In this document: one piece after another, positions 9,006 to 17,192 of the stretch
How positions within the stretch are numbered: the stretch's first letter is position 1
Layout of the letters: each line of letters starts with the position of its first letter
DNA from: Leifsonia sp. SCN 70-46
Lineage (GTDB): Bacteria > Actinomycetota > Actinomycetes > Actinomycetales > Microbacteriaceae
Length of the DNA stretch: 64,000 nucleotides
Reading direction: 5' to 3'
NCBI GenBank assembly: GCA_001725325.1
Contig: MEFY01000002.1
Location: 434,001-498,000 of the forward strand
The notes under the pieces: generated by a model
What the model was told of the DNA's origin: nothing
What the model saw: only the letters and a program-made list of their open reading frames with translations
The model's database searches: none
Program-made: the position numbers and the translations under genes

Positions 9006-9410
9006 ATGAGCCTCTTCATCACCTGCCCCGTCGAGAGCGTCGAACGCTCCACGACCTTCTACACCGCCCTCGGCTGGACCCTCAACGCCGAGATGTCCGA
9101 CCACAACGTGTCGTGCTTCCAGATCGCGCCCGAGCAGTACGTCATGCTCGGCAGCCGCGAGATGTACGCGAGCGTGGGTGCCACCGAGGAGATGGTCGGC
9201 GGGCCCGACACGCCCTCGAAGGTCACCGTGTCATTCGACCTGGCCAGCCGGGAGGCCGTCGACGAGCTGACCGAGCGCGCGGGCGCCGCGGGTGGACGCA
9301 TCGGCGACACAGACGACTACGACTTTATGTACCAGCGCCAGTTCGACGACCCCGACGGCTACCACTACTCGCCGTTCTGGATGAAGCCGGACACCGCACC
9401 CGCGGGGTGA
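9006..9410 (+). CDS. VOC (glyoxalase/bleomycin-resistance) family protein
   Basis: 134 residues of VOC type: MSLFITCPVESVERSTTFYTALGW at the N-terminus, the central strand SKVTVSFDLASREAVDELTE, and the C-terminal metal-binding segment DDPDGYHYSPFW. VOC proteins include dioxygenases, glyoxalases and resistance proteins; the substrate cannot be read from the sequence. It forms an operon with the HxlR regulator gene, whose GTG overlaps the end of this gene. HxlR-VOC pairs often respond to reactive electrophiles. Confidence 0.85.
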   Translation: MSLFITCPVESVERSTTFYTALGWTLNAEMSDHNVSCFQIAPEQYVMLGSREMYASVGATEEMVGGPDTPSKVTVSFDLASREAVDELTERAGAAGGRIGDTDDYDFMYQRQFDDPDGYHYSPFWMKPDTAPAG

Positions 9411-9697
9411 GCGACCTCGCCGCAGCTCTCGACATCGTCGGACCACGGTGGGCGCTGCTCATCGTGGAACGCCTGCTCGACGGGCCACAGCGCTACGGCG
9501 ACCTCCAGCGCGAGTTCGGCATGGGCAGCAACATGCTCGCCGTGCGACTGCGCGAGCTCGAGGCCGCCGGCGTCATCACCCGCCTGCCGCTCAAGCACAA
9601 CACGCGCGCCTACCAGCTGACCGATCGCGGACGTGCGCTCGAGGGTGCGATTCGGGCACTCGCGCAATGGGGCGCCGGCGCGGCGGAGGGGTCGTGA
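9407..9697 (+). CDS. HxlR-family transcriptional regulator
   Basis: 96 residues starting from a GTG that overlaps the VOC stop (GTGA). The HxlR helix-turn-helix is complete: LDIVGPRWALLIVERLLDGPQRYGDLQREF, NMLAVRLRELEAAGVITR, and the wing YQLTDRGRALEGAIRAL. It lacks the N-terminal Cys seen in many redox-sensing HxlR/YodB proteins, so the signal is unclear. It probably binds the inverted repeat at 8981-8997. Confidence 0.88.
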   Translation: MSDLAAALDIVGPRWALLIVERLLDGPQRYGDLQREFGMGSNMLAVRLRELEAAGVITRLPLKHNTRAYQLTDRGRALEGAIRALAQWGAGAAEGS

Positions 9698-9763
9698 CCC
9701 CCTAGTCGGCGGTCCTTGCAGTACTCATGTTCTTTTCGCTCCGGTCGTGCGTCCTCGGCGCGG

Positions 9764-10606
9764 TTATGAGGTCGTTCCGGTCCCACGGATGACGGCCACG
9801 GCGCAGGGCAGGTCCGCGACGAGTTCCTCACTGGTCGACCCGAGCAGCGCCCTCGCGAGCATGGTGCGGCCGTGGCTGCCGACGACGAGCAGCCGTGCGT
9901 CGACCGAGGCGGCGTAGAGCCCGCGCTCGGGTCGGGCCGCGCTGATCTCGCTCTGGATGACGAGGTCGGGGTAGTCGCCAGCGAGTCCGGCTATCGCCTC
10001 GGCGACGATGAGGCCGTCCTCCGCTGCGGGCTCGGTCACGACGAGGTCGGGCTGAGCGATGGTCCACGGCTCCGGCTGGCCCCACGCGAGGAGCACGGTG
10101 AGCTTCTCGCCGTGCCGGTCGGCGAACTCGGCGGCGAACCGCAGTGCCACCTGGGATTGCTCCGACCCGTCGATGCCGACCACGACACCCGTGCCGACGG
10201 GCACCACAGCCGACGGCGCGACCACCACCGAGCAGGGCGCGAGACGTGCGATGCGCACCGCTCGGCGGCTCGCACCGTCGTAGCGCTCCCCCGGATGGGC
10301 GCCGATGACGAGGAGATCCGCGGTGTCCGCTGCCGTCACGAGCTCATTGACCGGCGAGCCTACGCGCACGTGGGCCTCGACGGTGATGAGAGGAGTGCTC
10401 TCCTGCGCTGCGCGCGCGACGTCGCGGAGCTTCCCCTCGGCGGAGAGAAGCGGACCCTCGAGAAACTCATCCGTAGCGCGGCGCGCGGTGGTGTCGACGA
10501 CGTGGACCAGTTCGATGTCGGCCTCCCGGCGGGCGCCGTACTCGGTCGCCCACCGCAGCGCCGGGTGCTCGCCGTCGAGCTCGTCGATCCCCACCACGAT
10601 CTTCAT
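9764..10606 (-). CDS. universal stress protein, tandem UspA domains
   Basis: 280 residues with two UspA domains (about 1-130 and 140-275). The second keeps the ATP-binding pattern VVGSHGRTMLARALLGSTSE. In the first this is degraded (VIGAHPGERYDG). The ATG at 10606 has AGGTG just upstream. It is divergent from a second universal stress gene. A DevR-box-like 14-mer lies in the shared promoter at 10664-10677. In mycobacteria many tandem-USP genes belong to the DosR dormancy regulon; the same control is inferred here. Confidence 0.9.
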   Translation of the reverse strand: MKIVVGIDELDGEHPALRWATEYGARREADIELVHVVDTTARRATDEFLEGPLLSAEGKLRDVARAAQESTPLITVEAHVRVGSPVNELVTAADTADLLVIGAHPGERYDGASRRAVRIARLAPCSVVVAPSAVVPVGTGVVVGIDGSEQSQVALRFAAEFADRHGEKLTVLLAWGQPEPWTIAQPDLVVTEPAAEDGLIVAEAIAGLAGDYPDLVIQSEISAARPERGLYAASVDARLLVVGSHGRTMLARALLGSTSEELVADLPCAVAVIRGTGTTS

Positions 10607-10663
10607 GGATGCACCTTCCTGGTTCGATGCGTCCATCGTTCTGCCACCCCGACCCGGATGGCA

Positions 10664-10702
10664 GGGCCGAAGGTCCCGCGGGGCCGGTGGGACCTTCGGC
10701 AC
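10664..10702. promoter_or_regulatory. two DevR/DosR-box-like sites between divergent USP genes
   Basis: GGGCCGAAGGTCCC (10664-10677; reverse complement GGGACCTTCGGCCC) and GGGACCTTCGGCAC (10689-10702) lie 25 bp apart, one facing each USP gene. The core GGGAC-NTT-NGG-CCC closely resembles the DevR/DosR box core (GGGACTTTNGGCCC-like). The same 14-mer recurs at 13910, 16294 and 17143. Confidence 0.7.
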
Positions 10703-10759
10703 TACATGCCGGTTCGAGCCGCGCGCACGATGGCGGCAGCCATAGACAAGGAGGACACG

Positions 10760-11650
10760 ATGGTCGAACGCGTGACGGTAGCCGTCGACGGGGGCCCCGC
10801 GAGCCGAGCAGCGCTGGCATGGGCGATCCATCGGGCCAGGACCGTGAAGCTGTATCTGGAGATCACGGCGGTAGTCGGCTTGGACGCCGACCTGCCGGGC
10901 GGAGACGAGTCCGCGTACCGGACGCCGCTCGAGGACGCACTGGAGGAGGCGCGCGCAGCGGTCCGCGCCGAAGCACCACACGTCGCCGTCACGACCAAGC
11001 TCCGCCACGGCGTCCCGCACGAGGCGCTCATCAGAGCCTCCCTGCACTGCGACCTGCTCGTGATCGGCACCAACAAGACCTCGCCCGTGGCGGGCATCGT
11101 GCACGGCACGCTGCCGCTCAAGGTCGCCGGCCGCTCGGAGTGCATCACCGTGGTGGTGCCCTTCGACTGGGAACCGTCGGAGGGGGCGGTCGTCGCCGGC
11201 TGGGTCGACGATCCGACTGCCGAGGACGCCCTCGACTTTGCGGCGGATGAGGCAGCTCGTCGCGACGCGACGCTGTGCGTGGTGAGCACTTGGACCGTGC
11301 CGCCGCTCTCCCCCATGGACAGCGCCGGGTCGGCGTTGCTCGTGGAGCAGATCATCGCCGCCAGCACCCAGCTGCTCTCGGGTGCGACCCAACGGGTGCG
11401 GCTCGCGCATCCGTCGCTGACCATCGCGCAGCGCACCCAGGCAGGGCCGGCCGCCGTCGCGATCGTGCAGGCCGCGGCCGGCGCGGCGCTGGTCGTGGTC
11501 GGGTCGCGGGGCAGGGGCGCGATCGCCGGCCTCCTGCTCGGGTCGGTAAGTCACGACCTGCTCCTCAACATGCCGGCACCCGTCGCCGTCGTGCCCCGCA
11601 AGGAGGAGCCGGTGGACGTCTACCCCGACCTCGTCGACGACGACGTGTGA
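10760..11650 (+). CDS. universal stress protein, tandem UspA domains
   Basis: 296 residues starting MVERVTVAVDGGPASRAALAW, with AAGGAGG at 10748-10754 as a near-perfect ribosome-binding site. Two UspA domains are visible. The second keeps VVGSRGRGAIAGLLLGSVSHDL, the nucleotide-binding loop; the first has VIGTNKTSPVAGIVHGT. Its stop overlaps the P-type ATPase start (GTGA), so the two are coupled. The DevR-like box at 10689-10702 is its probable control site. Confidence 0.9.
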   Translation: MVERVTVAVDGGPASRAALAWAIHRARTVKLYLEITAVVGLDADLPGGDESAYRTPLEDALEEARAAVRAEAPHVAVTTKLRHGVPHEALIRASLHCDLLVIGTNKTSPVAGIVHGTLPLKVAGRSECITVVVPFDWEPSEGAVVAGWVDDPTAEDALDFAADEAARRDATLCVVSTWTVPPLSPMDSAGSALLVEQIIAASTQLLSGATQRVRLAHPSLTIAQRTQAGPAAVAIVQAAAGAALVVVGSRGRGAIAGLLLGSVSHDLLLNMPAPVAVVPRKEEPVDVYPDLVDDDV

Positions 11651-13494
11651 CAGGACAGACGGTGATCCTGAGGCGATACCTCCTCGTCTGGTCGACGGTC
11701 GCGCTGGCCGGAATCGTGGGGCTCCTGCTCCTCACTCCCCTGTCGTGGCTGGCGCCGTGGATCGCGGGCGGATACGCGCTCGCGGTCGCCGCGCGGAGCG
11801 GGCTCTCGATGCTCCGCTCGCTCCGATCCGGCTCGTGGGGCTTGGACGTGCTCGCCGTCGCGGCCATCGTCTCGACCGTAGTGCTCGGCGACTACTGGGC
11901 CGCCCTCGTGGTCGTGCTCATGCTCACGAGCGGCGAGGCGCTGGAGGACTTCGCGGCTCGCCGTGCGCGCAGCGAGGTGAGCGCGCTGCTCGAGCGGGCA
12001 CCCCGAGTGGCGCACGTGGAGCGGGACGGCGAGGTCGCCGATGTCGACGTGGACGACGTCGTGGCGGGAGATCGCCTCGCGGTCAGGCCCGGAGAGGTCA
12101 TCCCTGTCGATGGCGTGCTGCTCACAGCCGCGTCGCTCGATGAGGCCTCCGTCACGGGAGAGAGCCTGCCCGTATGGCGTGCGGCCGGATCATCGGTCAT
12201 GAGCGGGGCCGTGACCACCGACACGGTCGTGGCCATGCGCGCGACGGCGACGGCCGCCGACAGCGAGTACCAGGCGATCATCGACCTTGTGCGCGCAGCC
12301 GCGGACAGCAAGGCCCCGTTCGTCCGCCTCGCCGACCGGGTGGCCATCCCGTTCACCGTCGGCGCCTTCGTGCTGGGCGTCTCGGCGTGGTTGATCTCCG
12401 GGGATCCCGCGCGACTTGCGGAGGTGCTGGTAGTGGCGACGCCCTGTCCTCTTCTGATCGCCACGCCCGTGGCCTTCATCGCGGGCATGAGCAGGGCCGC
12501 GGCCCGCGGCGTCATCATCAAGGGCGGCGCCGCCCTCGAGCAGCTGGCCCGGATCCGCAGCGCCGCCTTCGACAAGACCGGCACGATCACGCGCGGGGTG
12601 CCGATCGTCGTGCGGGTGGAAGCACTTCTCGACGACGTCGGTGGCGTCCTCGGGGTGGCGGCAGCCCTTGAGGCCTCCTCCGCACACGTGCTCGCTCGCG
12701 CCGTGGTCGACGAGGCTGCGCAGCGATCGGTGGTCGTCCCCCATGCCACCGAGATCTCCGAGCAGGTCGCCCAAGGGGTGTCGGGCATCGTCGACGGCGT
12801 TCCCGTCCGAGCAGGCAAGCTCGCATTCGTCGCGGCCGAAGCCCATCCCGAGTGGAGCGCCCTGGCAGCGGGCGAGACTGCGGTTCACGTCTCGCGGGAC
12901 GGCCGGCTCATGGGGCGGATCGTCCTCGCCGACGCGGTGCGCGACGAGTCGGCGACGACCATCGCCCGGCTGAAGGAGCTCGGAGTCGACCACCTCGTCA
13001 TGCTGACCGGGGATGCCGTCGACACCGCGGTCCAGGTGGGCTCCCTTGTCGGGCTCGACGATGTGCGAGCCGGTCTGCTGCCGGCGGACAAGGTGGCCGC
13101 GGTGCGCGAGCTCGCCCCGCGGCCGGCGATGATGGTCGGCGACGGCGTCAACGACGCGCCCGTGCTCGCCTCGGCCGACGTCGGAGTGGCCATGGGTGCC
13201 CGCGGCGCGACAGCGGCGAGCGAATCGGCCGACGTCGTGGTGCTCGTCGACGATCTCGGTCGCGTGCTCGATGCGCTCCTCATCGCCCGGCGGACGATCC
13301 GCATCGCCTACCAGAGCATCGGCATAGGCATCGGACTGAGCGTGCTCCTGATGGTCACCGCGTCGTTCGGCGTGCTTCCCGCGATCGTGGGCGCCGCTCT
13401 TCAGGAAGTCGTGGACGTCATCGCGATCCTCAACGGACTGCGTGCGGGGCGGCCTCTTCGCGCCGGATCAGCAGCGCGTGCAGCTCGCCGATGA
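11647..13494 (+). CDS. P1B-type (heavy-metal-like) cation-transporting ATPase
   Basis: 615 residues with P-type ATPase motifs in order: TGES (about 170-173), the membrane ion motif TPCPLL (264-269), DKTGT with the phosphorylated Asp about 308, and a late GDGVND. There is no N-terminal metal-binding HMA domain. The P1B HP dipeptide is replaced by SAHVLA, and the usual CPC is TPC, so the transported metal cannot be predicted. The GTG at 11647 overlaps the USP stop; a GTG at 11662 with AGGA upstream is an alternative. The last 65 bp overlap the convergent DUF1003 gene. It is coupled to a USP gene carrying a DevR-like box. Confidence 0.88.
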   Translation: MTGQTVILRRYLLVWSTVALAGIVGLLLLTPLSWLAPWIAGGYALAVAARSGLSMLRSLRSGSWGLDVLAVAAIVSTVVLGDYWAALVVVLMLTSGEALEDFAARRARSEVSALLERAPRVAHVERDGEVADVDVDDVVAGDRLAVRPGEVIPVDGVLLTAASLDEASVTGESLPVWRAAGSSVMSGAVTTDTVVAMRATATAADSEYQAIIDLVRAAADSKAPFVRLADRVAIPFTVGAFVLGVSAWLISGDPARLAEVLVVATPCPLLIATPVAFIAGMSRAAARGVIIKGGAALEQLARIRSAAFDKTGTITRGVPIVVRVEALLDDVGGVLGVAAALEASSAHVLARAVVDEAAQRSVVVPHATEISEQVAQGVSGIVDGVPVRAGKLAFVAAEAHPEWSALAAGETAVHVSRDGRLMGRIVLADAVRDESATTIARLKELGVDHLVMLTGDAVDTAVQVGSLVGLDDVRAGLLPADKVAAVRELAPRPAMMVGDGVNDAPVLASADVGVAMGARGATAASESADVVVLVDDLGRVLDALLIARRTIRIAYQSIGIGIGLSVLLMVTASFGVLPAIVGAALQEVVDVIAILNGLRAGRPLRAGSAARAARR

Positions 13495-13873
13495 GCTGCA
13501 TCTGATCGCGGTTGATCTCGAGAAGCGTCTCGATATCGGTCTTCGCGGCGATGTTGGTCTCATAGTCGTGTCGCGCGAGGGCCGCTGCGACCGCATCCTG
13601 GCGCTTCGCCGCGATGAGCAGGATCGCGCCCTGCAAGCCGGCGAGCATGCTGAGAAAGAGGTTGAGGAGGATGAACGGGTAGACGTCCCACCCGGGCAGG
13701 ACCGTGTTGACGACGGCCCAGAGCGCCATGAACAGAACGAACCCGCCGACGAACGGCCAGCTGCCCATGACGTTGCGCATGTGATCGGCCGCACGCTCGC
13801 CGCGCGTGAGACGGACGGTGTGATCCTCGTGCCAGGTCAGGTCGGGTAGGCGGCGCGCGCTGCTGGTTCTCAC
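13430..13873 (-). CDS. DUF1003 membrane protein
   Basis: 147 residues with the DUF1003 signature: ERAADHMRNVMGSWPFVGGF, a first helix, VYPFILLNLFLSMLAGLQG as second helix, then AAKRQD and a C-terminal helical tail (TDIETLLEINRDQ). Family members are small inner-membrane proteins of unknown function. The 3' end overlaps the end of the P-type ATPase gene by 65 bp on the opposite strand. A DevR-like box at 13910-13923 lies upstream of the start. Confidence 0.9.
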   Translation of the reverse strand: MRTSSARRLPDLTWHEDHTVRLTRGERAADHMRNVMGSWPFVGGFVLFMALWAVVNTVLPGWDVYPFILLNLFLSMLAGLQGAILLIAAKRQDAVAAALARHDYETNIAAKTDIETLLEINRDQMQLIGELHALLIRREEAAPHAVR

Positions 13874-13909
13874 ACAGGAATGATCGCCCGCGCGGCGTGA
13901 GCGCCGGTA

Positions 13910-13923
13910 GGGCCCTTGGTCCC
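13910..13923 (-). promoter_or_regulatory. DevR/DosR-box-like site upstream of DUF1003 gene
   Basis: GGGCCCTTGGTCCC (reverse complement GGGACCAAGGGCCC) lies about 37 bp before the DUF1003 start, in the 54-bp gap behind the devR-like gene. It keeps both outer half-sites of the box seen at 10664, 16294 and 17143 but has AA instead of TT in the centre. Confidence 0.55.
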
Positions 13924-13927
13924 GCGG

Positions 13928-14551
13928 CTAGCCGCCGTGGTGCTGCGCGCCGTAGACGGCCGCCTGGGTGCGCCGCTCCATGCCGAGCTTGGCCAGGAGC
14001 CCGGAGACATAGTTCTTCACGGTCTTCTCGGCCAGCTCGAGCTGCTCGCCGATCTGGCGGTTGGTGAGGCCCCGCGCGATCAGGTCGAGCACCTGCCGCT
14101 CACGCAGGCTCAGCGCGACAGCCGGCCCGCCTGCGGCCGAGGCGGACTCGACGACGCGTTGCGTCACGGCGGGGGCGATGAGGTGCTTGCCCGAGGCCAC
14201 CTTGCGGATGCTGTCGAGCAATCCCTGCCCTCTGATGTCCTTCAGCACGTATCCCGAGGCACCGGCGAGCACCGCCGTGCGACTGGCCTCGTCGTCGTCG
14301 TACGCCGTGAGCATGAGGCAACGGACATCCGGATGGGCCGATCGGATCTCGCGGCAGAGGTCTATCCCGCTGCCGTCGGGCAGCCGCACATCGAGCACCG
14401 CCACGTCCGGCGTCGTCGCCGCGATCCGCCCGAGCGCCTGCCTGACGGTGGATGCCTCGCCCACGACGTCGAGGTCCGACTCCGCGTTGATCACGTCCGC
14501 GACACCACGGCGCACGATCTCGTGGTCGTCGACGAGGAATACACGGATCAT
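13928..14551 (-). CDS. devR: DevR/DosR-like NarL-family response regulator
   Basis: 207 residues, co-linear with mycobacterial DevR. The receiver has MIRVFLVDDHEIVRRG, phospho-acceptor Asp54 (VLDVRLPDG), Thr82 and Lys104 (GYVLKD), the same numbering as in DevR. The LuxR-type helix-turn-helix contains LAEKTVKNYVSGLLAKLGME, nearly identical to the DevR DNA-recognition region. The start codon shares one base with the kinase stop (TGATG). It should bind the GGGAC-type boxes found in five promoters around it. The gene symbol is given by similarity. Confidence 0.9.
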   Translation of the reverse strand: MIRVFLVDDHEIVRRGVADVINAESDLDVVGEASTVRQALGRIAATTPDVAVLDVRLPDGSGIDLCREIRSAHPDVRCLMLTAYDDDEASRTAVLAGASGYVLKDIRGQGLLDSIRKVASGKHLIAPAVTQRVVESASAAGGPAVALSLRERQVLDLIARGLTNRQIGEQLELAEKTVKNYVSGLLAKLGMERRTQAAVYGAQHHGG

Positions 14552-16254
14552 CAGGGCTCCTTGCTCTCTCCGAGGGGTACATCCCAGGTCAGAACGGTTC
14601 CTCCGCCCGGGCGCGGCTCCAGTGCCAGTGTGCCGTTTCGAGCCCTCGCACGCTGCTCCAGGTTTGCGGTACCGCTCGCCCGGGACGTCGACTGGATGCC
14701 TCGTCCGTCGTCCTCGATGCGCACGAGCGCCCGGTCGGCGGCGACCGCGACGGTCACCGAGGTCTGGGTGGCACCGGCGTGCCGGACCACGTTCGTGAGG
14801 CCCTCGCGCACCACGGCCACGACATCGTCCGCGAGGGCCTGATCGAGGAGCAGGTCGACCGGGCCCGAGAAGGTCACTCGGGGTGAGTCGCGGAACAGGG
14901 AGGACATCTCGCCCAGCACGTCGACGACGCGATGGCGCAACATCGGAGACTCGGCATCCGAGGGGGTGTTCAAGGTGAAGATCGCCGTTCGGATCTCGGC
15001 GATGGCCGCGTCCAGGGCATCGACCTGCTCGGCGATGCGGGCGCGCGTCGCCTCGTCGCCCACCAGTCCCGCGATGGCCTGGAGGCTCAGTCCCGCCCCG
15101 AACAGTCGCTGGATCACGTGGTCGTGCAGGTCGCGGGCGATGCGGCCCCGATCCTCGAGCACGGCGAGTCGGGCACGGTCGGAGCGGCTCGCTGCGAGAC
15201 GCAGCGCCACGCTCACCTGGCCCGCGAAGTCCGAGGCCATCTCCAGGTCGCTGGTGGTGAAGGCCATTCGACCGGGTAGGCGCGCGACGGTGAGCACGCC
15301 CGCCGGGGAGTCGGCCGATGAGAAGGGAATGGCCAAGGTCGGTCCCCACGAGATGTCCGGACTGATTCGGCTGGCGGCATCGGTGTCCGAGAGCACGGGC
15401 TGCCCGCTCTCGTGGGCCTGCGCGGCCAGCGTTCCCGTCGCATCGAACGTCACCCCGTCGAGCTGCGCCGCGAGGTCGCCGTGGGCCTCCACGACGGTCA
15501 TGAACGGACCCTCCGCGGGCAGCGCGATGCAGGCGAGATCGGCGTCCGCGAGGCGGCACACCCGATCGACGATGATCGCGAGGGAGTCGTCCGCGTTCTC
15601 GGAGAGCAGGGCTGAGGTGACCTCCGCAGAGGCGGCGGACCAGCGCTGCCGACGCTGGCTCTCGTCGAAGAGCCGGGCATGGTCGATGGCCGCCCCCGCT
15701 GTCCCCGCCAGGGCCACCAGGAGCTCCTCGTCCTCCGCCGTGAACGGACCGCCCGTGCGCTCGGCGAGATAGAGGTTGCCGTAGACCTCGCCGCGCACGC
15801 GGATAGGGACGCCCAGGAAGCTCCGCATGGCGGGGTGGTGGACGGGGAAGCCGCTGGAGCGGGGATCCTCCTGAAGGTTCTCGAGCCGGATCGGCTGCTG
15901 CTCCTCGATGAGCGCGCCGAGAAGTCCGTGGCCCTCCGGGAGGTGGCCGATCTCGTGCGCCGTCTCGTCGGGCATGCCCACATGGATGAACTGGGCCAGT
16001 GAGCCGTCGGGGGCGATGACGCCGACGGCACCGTACCGGGCGCCGACGAGCTCCAACGCCGCGACCACGATCTGTCGAAGGACGCTCGGCAGCTCGAGCT
16101 CGCTCGTGACGAGGCGACTCGCCTGGAGCAGGCTGCGCAGCCTGCTCTCGGTTGCGAGAACCGCCTGCGCCGAGCCGACCAGCTCTCCGATGATCTGGTC
16201 GAGCCGCCCCTTGGGCACGTCGGGGAACGCGAGATGTGCGTCCGGATCTGTCAT
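14551..16254 (-). CDS. devS: DevS/DosT-like GAF-domain sensor histidine kinase
   Basis: 567 residues with two GAF domains (about 50-195 and 215-360) and a HisKA_3/HATPase core. GAF-A reads GFPVHHPAMRSFLGVP; the paired His 139/140 align with the region of the heme-ligand His149 of mycobacterial DevS. The H-box RDLHDHVIQRLFGAG (His about 377) is the DevS form. The C-terminal ATPase has VREGLTNVVRHAGA and DDGRGI. The ATG at 16254 is preceded by TGGAG. No transmembrane segment is present, so it is cytosolic. Oxygen, NO, CO or redox sensing through heme is inferred by homology. Confidence 0.9.
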   Translation of the reverse strand: MTDPDAHLAFPDVPKGRLDQIIGELVGSAQAVLATESRLRSLLQASRLVTSELELPSVLRQIVVAALELVGARYGAVGVIAPDGSLAQFIHVGMPDETAHEIGHLPEGHGLLGALIEEQQPIRLENLQEDPRSSGFPVHHPAMRSFLGVPIRVRGEVYGNLYLAERTGGPFTAEDEELLVALAGTAGAAIDHARLFDESQRRQRWSAASAEVTSALLSENADDSLAIIVDRVCRLADADLACIALPAEGPFMTVVEAHGDLAAQLDGVTFDATGTLAAQAHESGQPVLSDTDAASRISPDISWGPTLAIPFSSADSPAGVLTVARLPGRMAFTTSDLEMASDFAGQVSVALRLAASRSDRARLAVLEDRGRIARDLHDHVIQRLFGAGLSLQAIAGLVGDEATRARIAEQVDALDAAIAEIRTAIFTLNTPSDAESPMLRHRVVDVLGEMSSLFRDSPRVTFSGPVDLLLDQALADDVVAVVREGLTNVVRHAGATQTSVTVAVAADRALVRIEDDGRGIQSTSRASGTANLEQRARARNGTLALEPRPGGGTVLTWDVPLGESKEP

Positions 16255-16293
16255 CACGGTCTCCACGCTTCACGATGCGGGTCAGGCGCCGAC

Positions 16294-16307
16294 GGGACCT
16301 TCGACCC
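16294..16307. promoter_or_regulatory. DevR/DosR-box-like site between devS and a USP gene
   Basis: GGGACCTTCGACCC lies 40 bp upstream of devS and 57 bp upstream of the USP start. It differs by one base from the 14-mer at 17143. It could serve both divergent transcripts, giving autoregulation of devRS. Confidence 0.65.
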
Positions 16308-16363
16308 TTCAGACCGGCGGAAAGCATTGACAGTCTGGCACAACCGGTAGAAGGAGACGAGCG

Positions 16364-17125
16364 TTGGTGAACCGCATCATCGTCGGCATCGACGGTTCGA
16401 GCCCGAGCGTCGCAGCGCTGCGCTGGGCGCTCAAGGAGGCCGAGCTCGACCACGCGGGCGTGTTCCTCCACCACGTCAAGGCGCTGGAGGATGACCCGGC
16501 GGGCGAACGAGCGCTGGAGAAGGCAGTGGACCTCGCCGGCGAGCTTCCGCGGGGCGTGCACGTGCGCACCTCGCGCGGAGATGCCGCTCGCATGCTCGTG
16601 CGCGACGCACGAAGAGGCGACCTCCTCGTGGTCGGCAGCCACAAGACCGGATACCTCCGCGGACGTGTCACGGGCACCAAGAGCGTTCTCGTAGCCTCAT
16701 TGGCACGCTGTGCCGTGGCGGTGGTGCCGGACGACACCCTCGGACACCGGCACGGGGTGGTCGTCGGTGTCTCGTCCGACCCCGAATGCCACGCGGCGAT
16801 CATCGAGGGGGCCGTCGAGGCCCAGCGGCGCCGGGAGGAGCTGCACCTGGTGCACGCTGCACCCGACAGCCCTCAGGGGTCCGAGGCGGGAAGGGCGCTT
16901 CTCGCCGCAGCCGTGAACCTCGCCTCGCTCACGGCCCCCGCCCTCACGGTTCGGCGCCGGCTGTCGCACCGGCGCGCCGCCGACGCGCTGCTCGACGCGA
17001 GCCGATCGGCGAACCTGCTGGTGGTGGGGGCTGCCCGCACCGACGCCGAGCAGCCCGGCGTACCGGGCGACGTGATGCTCGAGGTGCTCCTGAACCTCAG
17101 CTCTCCCGTGATGGTGACGCGCTAG
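16364..17125 (+). CDS. universal stress protein, tandem UspA domains
   Basis: About 253 residues with two UspA domains. The first has [19 protein letters not shown] and the nucleotide loop [19 protein letters not shown]; the second is degenerate. AAGGAG at 16351-16356 is 7 bases from a TTG at 16364 and 10 from a GTG at 16367, so either may be the start. It follows a DevR-like box and is divergent from devS. Third USP of the cluster. Confidence 0.87.
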   Translation: MVNRIIVGIDGSSPSVAALRWALKEAELDHAGVFLHHVKALEDDPAGERALEKAVDLAGELPRGVHVRTSRGDAARMLVRDARRGDLLVVGSHKTGYLRGRVTGTKSVLVASLARCAVAVVPDDTLGHRHGVVVGVSSDPECHAAIIEGAVEAQRRREELHLVHAAPDSPQGSEAGRALLAAAVNLASLTAPALTVRRRLSHRRAADALLDASRSANLLVVGAARTDAEQPGVPGDVMLEVLLNLSSPVMVTR

Positions 17126-17142
17126 CGGATCACGGCGACGCC

Positions 17143-17156
17143 GGGACCTTCGGCCC
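17143..17156 (+). promoter_or_regulatory. DevR/DosR-box-like site upstream of phosphoketolase
   Basis: GGGACCTTCGGCCC is the best copy of the repeated 14-mer. It is 36 bp before the phosphoketolase ATG, a typical distance for activation by DevR. The box probably drives the phosphoketolase, flavin-binding-protein and SDR genes. Confidence 0.7.
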
Positions 17157-17192
17157 TGTGGCATCGGGAGCGGGCCGCCTACCGTCGGGATC

